This document shows, in pieces, positions 23,743 through 31,733 of a DNA stretch of 64,000 bases (within the stretch, counting starts at the first letter, position 1; every line of letters starts with the position of its first letter). Under the pieces are notes generated by a model. It was not told the DNA's origin and did not search any database. It was given only the letters and a program-made list of their open reading frames with translations. Where the stretch lies: the NCBI GenBank assembly GCA_902492935.1, contig CABUNJ010000006.1:41376-105375 (forward strand), in the 5' to 3' direction. Position numbers and translations under genes: made by a program. This stretch comes from an uncultured Collinsella sp. GTDB taxonomy: Bacteria; Actinomycetota; Coriobacteriia; Coriobacteriales; Coriobacteriaceae.

Positions 23743-23934
23743 AACGTTGCCCCGACGAGCACGTCGGATCCCCGGCCCGGGCGGCACAGGGGTTAAGTTT
23801 GTCGCGAGTTCCGCACGAGCCGGAGGCCACTTAATGTGGCCTCCGTGCGAGCCAGGACTGTAGAGCAGCAAACTTAACCCCTGTGCCGCCCGGCCCGGGG
23901 ATCCGCCCCCGCGCACAGGAGGGGATTCCTTTTG
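23743..23934. repeat. palindromic element C
   Basis: Arms 23766-23801 and 23869-23904 are complementary at 35 of 36 positions. The core has CACTTAATGTG at 23828-23838 in a stem whose flanking bases (GGAGGC/GCCTCC) differ from copies A, B and D in compensating pairs. Its outer flanks match copy B, and its length and orientation are the same. It ends 55 bp before the rpsL promoter. Confidence 0.88.
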
Positions 23935-23964
23935 TGTAGGCTTTGCGGAAATGTGCCAATTTTG

Positions 23965-24017
23965 GGATACGCCCGGCGGCGTGGTCTGTTGACGACACAG
24001 CTAACGGCACGTATCCT
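23965..24017 (+). promoter_or_regulatory. rpsL operon promoter with upstream motif
   Basis: TTGACG (23989-23994) and TATCCT (24012-24017) are 17 bases apart. Just upstream, GGATACGCCCG (23965-23975) is identical to bases 41259-41269 in the rplC promoter region. Confidence 0.7.
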
Positions 24018-24110
24018 ATCGAACTGCGTGTTTCGTAGGGGGATGCTGACCCCTCGATTCAAGCCGTTGCACTTTACAGAAAGCTGGAATCATTCGAGAA
24101 GGAGTACGCT

Positions 24111-24488
24111 TTGCCTACTATTAACCAGCTGGTTCGCCAGGGCCGTCGTTCCGTGCCCAAGAAGTCCAAGAACGCTGCTCTGCAGCACAACTCCCAGAAG
24201 CGCGGCGTGTGCACCCGCGTCTTCACCACGAGCCCCAAGAAGCCGAACTCGGCTCTTCGTAAGGTTGCCCGTGTTCGCCTCGTCAACGGCATCGAAGTTA
24301 CTGCTTACATCCCGGGTGAGGGCCACAACCTGCAGGAGCACTCCATCGTGCTCGTCCGCGGCGGTCGTGTCCGTGACCTCCCTGGTGTCCGTTATCACGT
24401 CATCCGTGGCGCCTACGACGCTGCTCCGGTCCAGAACCGTATGCAGGCCCGTTCCAAGTACGGTGCTAAGCGCCCCAAGGCTAAATAA
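24111..24488 (+). CDS. rpsL: 30S ribosomal protein S12 (Arg88 variant)
   Basis: S12 sits at the decoding centre and controls translational accuracy. The 125-residue protein has the invariant TTSPKKPNSALRK loop with Lys43 intact. At position 88, where most bacteria have Lys (RVKDLPGV), this protein has Arg. The start is TTG 24111, preceded by GAGAAGGAG; the reading MPTINQLVRQGRR fits the family exactly. It is first in the rpsL-rpsG-fusA-rpsJ operon. Confidence 0.98.
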   Translation: MPTINQLVRQGRRSVPKKSKNAALQHNSQKRGVCTRVFTTSPKKPNSALRKVARVRLVNGIEVTAYIPGEGHNLQEHSIVLVRGGRVRDLPGVRYHVIRGAYDAAPVQNRMQARSKYGAKRPKAK

Positions 24489-24562
24489 GCCAGATAACGT
24501 TTTGATACTTTCGCCGTGTGCCGTCTTGAGCGCCGCACGGTAGACACTTAAGGAGATTTCAC

Positions 24563-25036
24563 ATGCCGCGTCGTGCAGCAGCTAATCGTCGTGAGGTTCA
24601 GCCTGACGCCGTTTACAACAACCGCCTGGTGACTCAGCTCATCAACAAGGTCCTTCTTGACGGCAAGAAGGCCACCGCTGAGCGCATCGTTTACACCGCT
24701 TTCGAGATCGTTGCCGAGAAGTCTGAGGGTGGCGACGCTCTCGCTACCTTCAAGAAGGCTATGGACAACGTCAAGCCCACGCTCGAGGTTAAGCCCAAGC
24801 GTGTCGGTGGCGCTACCTATCAGGTCCCGATGGAGGTCAACTCCCGTCGTTCCACCGCTCTGGGTATCCGCTGGATCGTCAACTTCTCCCGCGCTCGCAA
24901 GGAGAAGACCATGGCCGAGCGTCTCGCCAACGAGATCCTCGACGCCTCCAACGGCCTGGGCGCTTCCGTCAAGAAGCGTGAGGACGTCTTCAAGATGGCC
25001 GAGGCCAACCGCGCGTTCTCTCACTATCGTTGGTAA
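24563..25036 (+). CDS. rpsG: 30S ribosomal protein S7
   Basis: S7 nucleates assembly of the 3' domain of 16S rRNA and lines the E site. The 157-residue product has the usual length and conserved segments (MPRRAAANRREVQPD at the start and YQVPMEVNSRRS around residue 85). ATG 24563 follows AAGGAG. It lies 74 bases after rpsL and is followed closely by fusA. Confidence 0.98.
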   Translation: MPRRAAANRREVQPDAVYNNRLVTQLINKVLLDGKKATAERIVYTAFEIVAEKSEGGDALATFKKAMDNVKPTLEVKPKRVGGATYQVPMEVNSRRSTALGIRWIVNFSRARKEKTMAERLANEILDASNGLGASVKKREDVFKMAEANRAFSHYRW

Positions 25037-25055
25037 GTTAAGGTAAGGAACTAAC

Positions 25056-27155
25056 ATGGCTAAGCCTAAGTACAAGCTTTCCGATACCCGTAACATCGGC
25101 ATCATGGCTCACATCGATGCCGGTAAGACCACCACGACCGAGCGTATTCTTTACTACACCGGTAAGACCCACAAGATCGGTGAGGTCCATGAGGGCGCTG
25201 CCACCATGGACTGGATGGTTCAGGAGCAGGAGCGCGGCGTAACCATTACCTCCGCTGCTACCACCTGCTTCTGGAACAAGGACGGTAAGGACTACCGCAT
25301 CCAGATCATCGACACCCCGGGCCACGTTGACTTCACCGCCGAGGTCGAGCGCTGCCTGCGCGTCCTCGATGGCGCTGTCGCCGTCTTCGACGCCGTTGCC
25401 GGCGTTCAGCCCCAGTCTGAGACCGTTTGGCGTCAGGCTTCTACCTTCAACGTCCCCCGCATCGCCTTCATCAACAAGTATGACCGCGTGGGCGCTGACT
25501 TCTTCAACGCTATCGAGACCATGAAGGATCGTCTCGACGCTAACGCCGTGGCCGCTCAGGTCCCGATGGGCGCCGAGGACAACTTCTGGGGCGTCATCGA
25601 CCTGGTCACCATGACTGCATGGGACTTCAAGGCCGACGAGAAGGGCATGACCTACCCCGAGCCGATGGACGAGATCCCGGCTGAGTTTGCCGACATCGCT
25701 GCCACCAAGCGCGAGGAGCTCCTCGACGCTGCTGCCAGCTTTGACGACGAGCTCATGGAGAAGATCCTCATGGAGGAGGACTTCACCGTCGAGGAGCTCA
25801 AGGCTGCTCTGCGCAAGGGTGTTCTGGCTAACGAGCTCAACCTCGTCTTCGTGGGCTCCGCCTACAAGAACAAGGGCGTTCAGGAGCTGCTCGACGCTGT
25901 CGTCGACTACCTGCCCAGCCCGCTCGACGTTGAGGCCGTCACCGGTACCGATCCGGACACCGGCGAGGAGATCCAGCGTCATCCTTCCTTCGACGAGCCT
26001 TTCTCCGGCCTGGTCTTCAAGATCATGACCGACCCGTTCGTCGGTAAGCTCACCTACGTCCGCGTTTACTCCGGCCGCGCCGAGTCCGGCTCCTACGTTG
26101 TTAACGCTTCCAACGGTCAGCGCGAGCGTCTCGGCCGCATTCTCGAGATGAACGCTGCCGAGCGTATCGACCGTGACGACGCCGCCGCCGGCGACATCGT
26201 CGCTTGCGTCGGCTTCAAGAACTCCACCACCGGTGACACCCTGTGCGCCGAGGGCAAGGAGATCGTCCTCGAGAAGATCGAGTTCGCTAAGCCCGTTATT
26301 GACGTTGCCATCGAGCCCAAGACCAAGGCCGAGCAGGACAAGATGTCCCTGGCTCTGACCAAGCTCGCCGAGGAGGACCCGACCTTCCAGGTGTCCACCA
26401 ACCACGAGACCGGCCAGACCATCATCGCCGGCATGGGCGAGCTGCACCTCGAGATCATCGTCGACCGTCTGCTCCGCGAGTTCAAGGTTGACGCTAACGT
26501 TGGTAAGCCCCAGGTCGCCTACCGCGAGACCGCTGGTCACGACGTCGAGAAGGCTGAGGGCAAGTTCGTCCGTCAGTCCGGTGGTCGCGGTCAGTACGGC
26601 CACGCCGTCATCAAGCTCGAGAAGATGGAGGAGGGCTTCGGCTACGAGTTCGTCAACGCTATCGTCGGCGGCGTCGTGCCCAAGGAGTACATCCCGTCCA
26701 TCGACAAGGGCATCCAGGAGGCCCTGAACACCGGTGTTATCGCCGGCTTCCCGGTCCTCGACGTTAAGGTCACCCTGTTCGACGGTTCTTACCACGAGGT
26801 CGACTCCTCCGAGGCCGCCTTTAAGATCGCCGGTTCCATGGCTATCAAGGACGCCCTCAAGAAGTCCGACCCGCAGCTGCTCGAGCCGATCATGGCTGTC
26901 GAGGTCGAGACCCCCGAGCAGTACATGGGCGACGTTATGGGCAACCTCTCCGGTCGCCGCGGCAAGATCGAGGGCATGGAGGATCGCAAGAACAGCAAGC
27001 TCATCCGTGCCAAGGTGCCGCTGGGCGAGATGTTCGGTTACGCTACCGACCTTCGCTCCCAGACCCAGGGCCGTGCATCCTACACGATGCAGTTCGACTC
27101 TTATGAGCCCGCGCCCAAGTCCATCGTGGACGAGGTCATGAGCAAGAACGCCTAA
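25056..27155 (+). CDS. fusA: elongation factor G
   Basis: EF-G is the GTPase that drives translocation and, with RRF, ribosome recycling. The 699-residue product shows G1 AHIDAGKTT (about residues 16-24), G3 DTPGHVDF and a G4 motif NKYD, where most EF-G proteins have NKMD. Domains II to V follow in the normal order. AAGGAA lies before ATG 25056, 19 bases after rpsG. No tuf gene follows, which differs from the classical str operon. Confidence 0.98.
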   Translation: MAKPKYKLSDTRNIGIMAHIDAGKTTTTERILYYTGKTHKIGEVHEGAATMDWMVQEQERGVTITSAATTCFWNKDGKDYRIQIIDTPGHVDFTAEVERCLRVLDGAVAVFDAVAGVQPQSETVWRQASTFNVPRIAFINKYDRVGADFFNAIETMKDRLDANAVAAQVPMGAEDNFWGVIDLVTMTAWDFKADEKGMTYPEPMDEIPAEFADIAATKREELLDAAASFDDELMEKILMEEDFTVEELKAALRKGVLANELNLVFVGSAYKNKGVQELLDAVVDYLPSPLDVEAVTGTDPDTGEEIQRHPSFDEPFSGLVFKIMTDPFVGKLTYVRVYSGRAESGSYVVNASNGQRERLGRILEMNAAERIDRDDAAAGDIVACVGFKNSTTGDTLCAEGKEIVLEKIEFAKPVIDVAIEPKTKAEQDKMSLALTKLAEEDPTFQVSTNHETGQTIIAGMGELHLEIIVDRLLREFKVDANVGKPQVAYRETAGHDVEKAEGKFVRQSGGRGQYGHAVIKLEKMEEGFGYEFVNAIVGGVVPKEYIPSIDKGIQEALNTGVIAGFPVLDVKVTLFDGSYHEVDSSEAAFKIAGSMAIKDALKKSDPQLLEPIMAVEVETPEQYMGDVMGNLSGRRGKIEGMEDRKNSKLIRAKVPLGEMFGYATDLRSQTQGRASYTMQFDSYEPAPKSIVDEVMSKNA

Positions 27156-27215
27156 GTTCGAGCTCCCTGTTACGTAATCCGCGAGAACATCTCTCGCACT
27201 CTTTGGAGGTTTAAG

Positions 27216-27524
27216 TTGGCTACCCAGAAGATCCGCATTCGCCTCAAGGGCTATGATCACGAGGTCGTCGATCAGTCCGCGAAGCTCATCGTCGAGACCG
27301 CTCAGAAGACCGGTGCTCGCGTTTCCGGTCCTGTCCCCCTGCCCACCGAGCGCAACCTGTACACGGTTATCCGCTCGCCGCACGTGAACAAGGACTCCCG
27401 TGAGCAGTTCGAGATGCGCACTCACAAGCGCCTCATCGACATCCTCGACCCCACCTCGGGCACCGTTGATTCGCTCATGCGTCTCGACCTCCCCGCTGGC
27501 GTCGACATCGACATCAAGCTCTAA
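27216..27524 (+). CDS. rpsJ: 30S ribosomal protein S10
   Basis: S10 is a 30S head protein and also the partner of NusB in antitermination. The 102-residue protein shows the conserved KIRIRLKGYDHEVVD and SPHVNKDSREQFEMRTHKR segments. The start is TTG 27216 after TTGGAGG. It ends the str operon and is followed at once by a strong terminator. In most bacteria rpsJ leads the S10 operon; here rplC is 14 kb away. Confidence 0.97.
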   Translation: MATQKIRIRLKGYDHEVVDQSAKLIVETAQKTGARVSGPVPLPTERNLYTVIRSPHVNKDSREQFEMRTHKRLIDILDPTSGTVDSLMRLDLPAGVDIDIKL

Positions 27525-27548
27525 GCGATATCGCTCATAGCTTACAGG

Positions 27549-27586
27549 GCCCCGCTGCCATTACGGTAGCGGGGCTCTTTTGTTTT
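27549..27586 (+). terminator. terminator after rpsJ
   Basis: GCCCCGCTGCC pairs with GGTAGCGGGGC around a short loop, followed by TCTTTTGTTTT. Confidence 0.92.
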
Positions 27587-27640
27587 GAATGATGGCCTTG
27601 GGGGACCGGGTAATGCTGTCGAGCGGGTGGCTGTGGCGCC

Positions 27641-28417
27641 TTATTTACCCATGGGACGCAGCGATGCCTCCTCAAAATGGAAGGATTGCAAGCCGTCTTC
27701 AGTTTCGATACACGCGCGACCAAAGCCATCGACCGTTTTAAAGATGCCTCGCGCCAGCACGTCCCCGGCAGGGGAGCGGGCGATAACGTGCTCCCCGATC
27801 CAATTGAGGTGAGTGATATATTCGTCGTGGACGGGAGCGAGCGGACCGGCGTTTTCTTTCTTGGCATTGAGGCGCTCTGCCCAGGCATCTACGGCGTCTA
27901 TAACTGCGTGATAGACCTCATCGAGGAGCACATCGACGGTGGGAACATTCTCGTTGAGATCCGAGAGACCGATTGCCGGCAGGCCGCCATCGGGAACCTC
28001 TGAGGGCACATAGTTCACATTGACGCCAATGCCGCAGACGGCGAAGGGTTTGCCTTCGTTATCGCGTGCCGCCTCGACTAAGATGCCGCCGAGTTTGCGC
28101 CCTCGAGCGACCAAGTCGTTGGGCCATTTAAGTCCAATCTCGTTTGCAAGACCCTGCTTTTCGAGCGCCTCGAGTACCGCTAGGCCGCTGACGGCGGCAA
28201 GACCAGAGTACTTTGCAGGATTAACGCATGGACGCAGGACAATTGAAAGCAATAGGTTGCCGGCGGTTGAATCCCACTTGTGGCCGCGTCGGCCGCGTCC
28301 TGCTGTCTGAGCCCGGGCGGCAAGTCCTGTGCCGTGCGGCGCTCCCTGTTTTCCTGCTTCGAGCAGGTCATCGTTGGTCGATCCGGTTACGTCGACTATC
28401 GTTAATTGGGCATCCAT
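27641..28417 (-). CDS. birA: biotin-[acetyl-CoA-carboxylase] ligase
   Basis: The enzyme activates biotin with ATP and attaches it to the lysine of the biotin carboxyl carrier protein. The 258-residue product has the biotinyl-AMP loop GRGRRGHKW (about residues 42-50) and KWPNDLV, both needed for catalysis, plus a small C-terminal domain. There is no N-terminal DNA-binding domain, so it is a monofunctional ligase rather than a BirA repressor. ATG 28417 has GGGAGG eleven bases upstream. It is divergent from the fab/acc cluster, which encodes its substrate AccB. Confidence 0.92.
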   Translation of the reverse strand: MDAQLTIVDVTGSTNDDLLEAGKQGAPHGTGLAARAQTAGRGRRGHKWDSTAGNLLLSIVLRPCVNPAKYSGLAAVSGLAVLEALEKQGLANEIGLKWPNDLVARGRKLGGILVEAARDNEGKPFAVCGIGVNVNYVPSEVPDGGLPAIGLSDLNENVPTVDVLLDEVYHAVIDAVDAWAERLNAKKENAGPLAPVHDEYITHLNWIGEHVIARSPAGDVLARGIFKTVDGFGRACIETEDGLQSFHFEEASLRPMGK

Positions 28418-28513
28418 AGCGGCTGCTACCTCCCTAATGAATAAGTGAATGACGCAATGGTGTCGATAGATAGACACAATGTGAAGCCTTTGTCGCATTT
28501 GGACAATTTAATG

Positions 28514-28576
28514 TTAACACGTCAACAAGGTGAAGAATGCGCTATCCTCTCTTGGTCGATGTAAACACGTCAACAA
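28514..28576. promoter_or_regulatory. birA-fabH divergent region with 13-bp direct repeats
   Basis: AACACGTCAACAA occurs at 28516-28528 and 28564-28576, 48 bp apart. The first is part of an imperfect palindrome (GTTAACACGTCAAC). A possible -10 (TATCCT, 28543-28548) lies between the repeats, and the second ends four bases before the fabH AAAGGAGG. The layout suggests operator sites for an unlinked regulator of fatty acid synthesis. Confidence 0.5.
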
Positions 28577-28593
28577 CTCAAAGGAGGTTAGTG

Positions 28594-29553
28594 ATGGGTT
28601 TCACGATTCTTGGAACAGGCTCGGCGCTTCCCAAGCGCAGTGTTTCCAATGACGAGCTGTCCGAGTTCCTCGATACCTCGGATGAGTGGATTTTTACCCG
28701 CACAGGCATCAAGAGCCGTCATGTGTGCACCACCGAGTCGCTCGACGACCTTGCCGTGGCAGCGAGCGAGCAAGCGCTCCAGACGTCCGGAATCGATGCG
28801 AGCCAGCTGGATCTTATCGTCTGTTCGACGACGACGGGCGATCATCTCGTTCCTGCCGAAGCGTGCGCCATTGCTGAGCGCCTGGGTGCCACATGTCCTG
28901 CTTTCGACGTTTCGGCGGCCTGTGCCGGCTTCGTATTTGCGCTCGATGTTGCCGAGGGCTATATCGCCCGAGGACGAGCCAAGCATGTGCTTGTCGTTGC
29001 CGCCGAGCAGATGACGCGCGCGCTCGACTGGACCGACCGCGCCACCTGTGTGCTCTTTGGCGATGGGGCAGGCGCCGCGGTGATTGAGGCTGGGGGAGAC
29101 AGCCCCCTTGCCGTTGAGCTTTCGACGGCGCCCGACGTCGAGACGTTGTGCGTTCCCGGTCTGGTCGGCACCTCGCCGTTTAAGGCCTCCGCAGATAGCG
29201 AGAGCGTGCTGTCCATGAATGGCCGCCGCGTGTTCAAGTTCGGCGTCAACGCGATTTGCGACACGGTCCATAAGCTTGCGGGCGATGCGGGCATTTCGGT
29301 CGAGGACATCGACCATTTTGTATTCCATCAGGCTAACGAACGAATCCTGAGTCAGGCGGTCAAGCGCCTCGGTGTGCCAGACGAGCGCGTGGTTCGAACG
29401 CTACGCGAGACCGGCAACATTTCGAGCGCCTGCATTCCCTTTGCGCTTGACCGGCTGGCACGCACCGACGCACTGAATACGGGCGACACCATCGCCCTCG
29501 TTGGATTTGGCGCCGGCCTGGATATAGGTGGCTATCTGCTTCGCTGGAAGTAG
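28594..29553 (+). CDS. fabH: beta-ketoacyl-ACP synthase III
   Basis: FabH starts fatty acid synthesis by condensing acetyl-CoA or a branched acyl-CoA with malonyl-ACP. The 319-residue protein has the Cys-His-Asn triad: Cys110 in SAACAGFVF, His245 in VFHQANERI and Asn275 in ETGNISSAC. ATG 28594 with AAAGGAGG six bases upstream is the start; the frame extends upstream into the operator repeats and is rejected. It is the first gene of the cluster. Confidence 0.95.
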   Translation: MGFTILGTGSALPKRSVSNDELSEFLDTSDEWIFTRTGIKSRHVCTTESLDDLAVAASEQALQTSGIDASQLDLIVCSTTTGDHLVPAEACAIAERLGATCPAFDVSAACAGFVFALDVAEGYIARGRAKHVLVVAAEQMTRALDWTDRATCVLFGDGAGAAVIEAGGDSPLAVELSTAPDVETLCVPGLVGTSPFKASADSESVLSMNGRRVFKFGVNAICDTVHKLAGDAGISVEDIDHFVFHQANERILSQAVKRLGVPDERVVRTLRETGNISSACIPFALDRLARTDALNTGDTIALVGFGAGLDIGGYLLRWK

Positions 29554-29605
29554 TCGCACATAGGAAATGAAAACGCCCCTGGGGCACAAACAAAGGAGAA
29601 CTACC

Positions 29606-29842
29606 ATGGCAGATCAGAAGACCTTCGAGCGAGTTTGCAACGTTATCCGCGAGACCGCTGGCCTTGACGACGTCGAGATGAAGCCCGAGTCCACGCTCGA
29701 GGAGATTGGTCTCGACAGTCTGGGCACCGTCGAGATCCTCGTCGCCGTCGAGGACGAGTTTGGCATCCAGCTCGATACCGAGGAGAACCCCAAGACGGTC
29801 GGCGAGTTCGCCGATACGGTCGAGGTGGCATTGGAGAAGTAG
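29606..29842 (+). CDS. acpP: acyl carrier protein
   Basis: ACP carries the growing acyl chain on a 4'-phosphopantetheine arm. The 78-residue acidic protein contains the attachment serine in GLDSLGTVE (about Ser36). ATG 29606 follows AAAGGAGAA. It lies 52 bases after fabH and its stop overlaps the GTG two codons upstream region of fabK, showing translational coupling. Confidence 0.95.
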   Translation: MADQKTFERVCNVIRETAGLDDVEMKPESTLEEIGLDSLGTVEILVAVEDEFGIQLDTEENPKTVGEFADTVEVALEK

Positions 29843-29844
29843 TG

Positions 29845-30789
29845 ATGCTCAAGTCTCCTCTCTGCGATCTACTCGGCATCGAAAAGCCCGTGTTCCAGGG
29901 CGGTATGGCCTGGATTGCCGACGCCTCGCTGGCGTCCGCTGTGTCCGAGGCGGGCGGCTTAGGGATCATCGCGGCCATGAACGCCGACGCCAACTGGCTG
30001 CGCGACCAGATTCACGAGCTGCGCGCCAGGACGGATAAGCCCTTTGGTGTCAACGTCATGCTCATGAGCCCGTTTGCCGACAAGGTCGCGCAGGTCGTTA
30101 TTGACGAGCGAGTGCCGGTCGTCGTGACGGGCGCCGGAAATCCCACCAAGTACATGAAGGCGTGGAACGAGGCGGGCATCAAGGTCATCCCGGTTGTTGC
30201 ATCTGTGGCGCTGGCGCGTCTCGTGGCGCGTCGCGGAGCCACTGCCGTGGTTGCCGAGGGCACCGAATCAGGCGGCCATATTGGCGAGACCTCGACGATG
30301 GCATTGGTGCCGCAGGTTGTCGATGCGGTCGATATCCCCGTGGTGGCGGCCGGCGGCATCGCCGATGGCCGTGGTGTGGCGGCCGCCTTTATGCTGGGCG
30401 CCGCCGGCGTGCAGGTGGGTACGCGCTTTCTGATCGCAGATGAGTGCACCGTATCGGAGCAGTACAAGGAGATGGTCCTGAAGGCCAACGACACCTCGAC
30501 GCGTGCGACCGGCCGCTCGACGGGACACCCGGTGCGTGCCCTCAAGAGCCCCTTCACCAACGCCTACGCCAAGAGCGAGGCGGCGGGCGTAAGCGTCGAG
30601 GAGCTCGGGGCCATGGGCACGGGCGCCCTTCGCAAGGCCGCCAAGGACGGCAATTACGAAGAGGGCTCGTTTTTGTGTGGACAGATTGCCGGCATGGTCA
30701 ACGAGCGCCAAAGCGCACGTGAAATCGTTGACGACCTGGTCGATGGCGCCGAGCACGTCCTGAAGGGTGCGTGCGCATGGGTGGCGTAG
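29845..30789 (+). CDS. fabK: FMN-dependent enoyl-ACP reductase II
   Basis: FabK carries out the last reduction of each elongation cycle, using NAD(P)H through FMN. The 314-residue TIM-barrel protein shows QGGMAWIAD near the N-terminus, GTESGGHIGE (about residues 142-151, the nitronate monooxygenase/FabK signature), and AAGGIADGRGVAAAFMLGA for the phosphate of FMN. ATG 29845 has GGAGAAG upstream; GTG 29842 overlapping the acpP stop is an alternative. No FabI is present, so this is probably the only enoyl reductase of the cluster. fabD overlaps its 3' end. Confidence 0.92.
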   Translation: MLKSPLCDLLGIEKPVFQGGMAWIADASLASAVSEAGGLGIIAAMNADANWLRDQIHELRARTDKPFGVNVMLMSPFADKVAQVVIDERVPVVVTGAGNPTKYMKAWNEAGIKVIPVVASVALARLVARRGATAVVAEGTESGGHIGETSTMALVPQVVDAVDIPVVAAGGIADGRGVAAAFMLGAAGVQVGTRFLIADECTVSEQYKEMVLKANDTSTRATGRSTGHPVRALKSPFTNAYAKSEAAGVSVEELGAMGTGALRKAAKDGNYEEGSFLCGQIAGMVNERQSAREIVDDLVDGAEHVLKGACAWVA

Positions 30790-31703
30790 CGTTTCTGTTT
30801 GCCGGCCAGGGCGCCCAGCACCCCGCGATGGGCGTCGACCTGATCGAGGCATCGCCGGCGGCCGCCGAGGTGTTCGCCATTGCCGACGAGGTGCGCCCGG
30901 GGACCAGTGAGCAGTGCCGAAGCGCCTCCAAGGAGGAGCTCTCGCAGACCGAGAACACGCAGCCGTGCGTGTTCGTTCACGATCTGGCAGCGGCTGCCGC
31001 CCTGCGTGAGCGCGGCGTGGTACCTGCCGCCTGTGCGGGTTTTTCGCTTGGCGAGGTCGCCGCGCTCACCTTTGCGGGGGCGTTCGATACGCGAGCGGGC
31101 TTTGAGCTCGTGTGCGAGCGCGCGGCGCTGATGGCCGCGGCTGCCGAGCGCCATCCGGGCGGCATGCGCGCCGTCATCAAGCTCGATGCGGCGCAAGTCG
31201 AGAACCTGGCAAAACAGGCCGGCGAGGACTGCTGGCCGGTCAACTACAACAGTCCGCAGCAGACGGTTGTTGCCGGACCGCCCGAGGCGCTGCAGGAGCT
31301 CGACGTCCTAGTAAAAGAGGCTGGCGGCCGCGCTATGAAAGTCGCGGTGTCGGGCGCATTTCATAGCCCCTATATGGCCGAGGCGACTGAGGGGCTGGCG
31401 ACGTATATCCAAGCCGGCCACGCGCCGTCACCGCTGCTGATTCCGGTCATGGCAAACATGACGGCGGCGCCCTATCCGGCGGACCCGCGAGCGGCATCGG
31501 ATGTCTTGGCCAATCAGGTGAGTCATGCCGTTCGTTGGGTCGACACGCTGCATGCTCTGCAGAATCAGGGCATCGACACGTTTATTGAGGTCGGCCCTGG
31601 CAAAACGCTGTCGGGCCTGGCCAAGCGTACGCTGAGCGACGTTCGCGTGTATTCGTGCGAAACGGCCGAGCAGGTCGCAGCTATTGCCGACGAGCTCGCA
31701 TAG
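30777..31703 (+). CDS. fabD: malonyl-CoA:ACP transacylase
   Basis: FabD transfers malonyl from CoA to ACP. The 308-residue protein has FAGQGAQ near the N-terminus, the nucleophile Ser90 and the catalytic His196 in GAFHSPYM. The nucleophile elbow reads GFSLGE rather than the usual GHSLGE. ATG 30777 is chosen; GTG 30771 is possible. It overlaps fabK by 13 bases. Confidence 0.93.
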   Translation: MGGVAFLFAGQGAQHPAMGVDLIEASPAAAEVFAIADEVRPGTSEQCRSASKEELSQTENTQPCVFVHDLAAAAALRERGVVPAACAGFSLGEVAALTFAGAFDTRAGFELVCERAALMAAAAERHPGGMRAVIKLDAAQVENLAKQAGEDCWPVNYNSPQQTVVAGPPEALQELDVLVKEAGGRAMKVAVSGAFHSPYMAEATEGLATYIQAGHAPSPLLIPVMANMTAAPYPADPRAASDVLANQVSHAVRWVDTLHALQNQGIDTFIEVGPGKTLSGLAKRTLSDVRVYSCETAEQVAAIADELA

Positions 31704-31733
31704 TCCACAGGGCTGTAACCCGAAAGGAATGAC

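Noticed and set aside
21568..23934. Possibility of a complete composite transposon around the sigma cassette
   Set aside because: No transposase or integrase gene is present and no target duplication was seen, so it is described only as repeat-flanked.
24548..27425. Long antisense frames opposite rpsG and fusA
   Set aside because: They are shadows of highly biased genes, with low-complexity translations.
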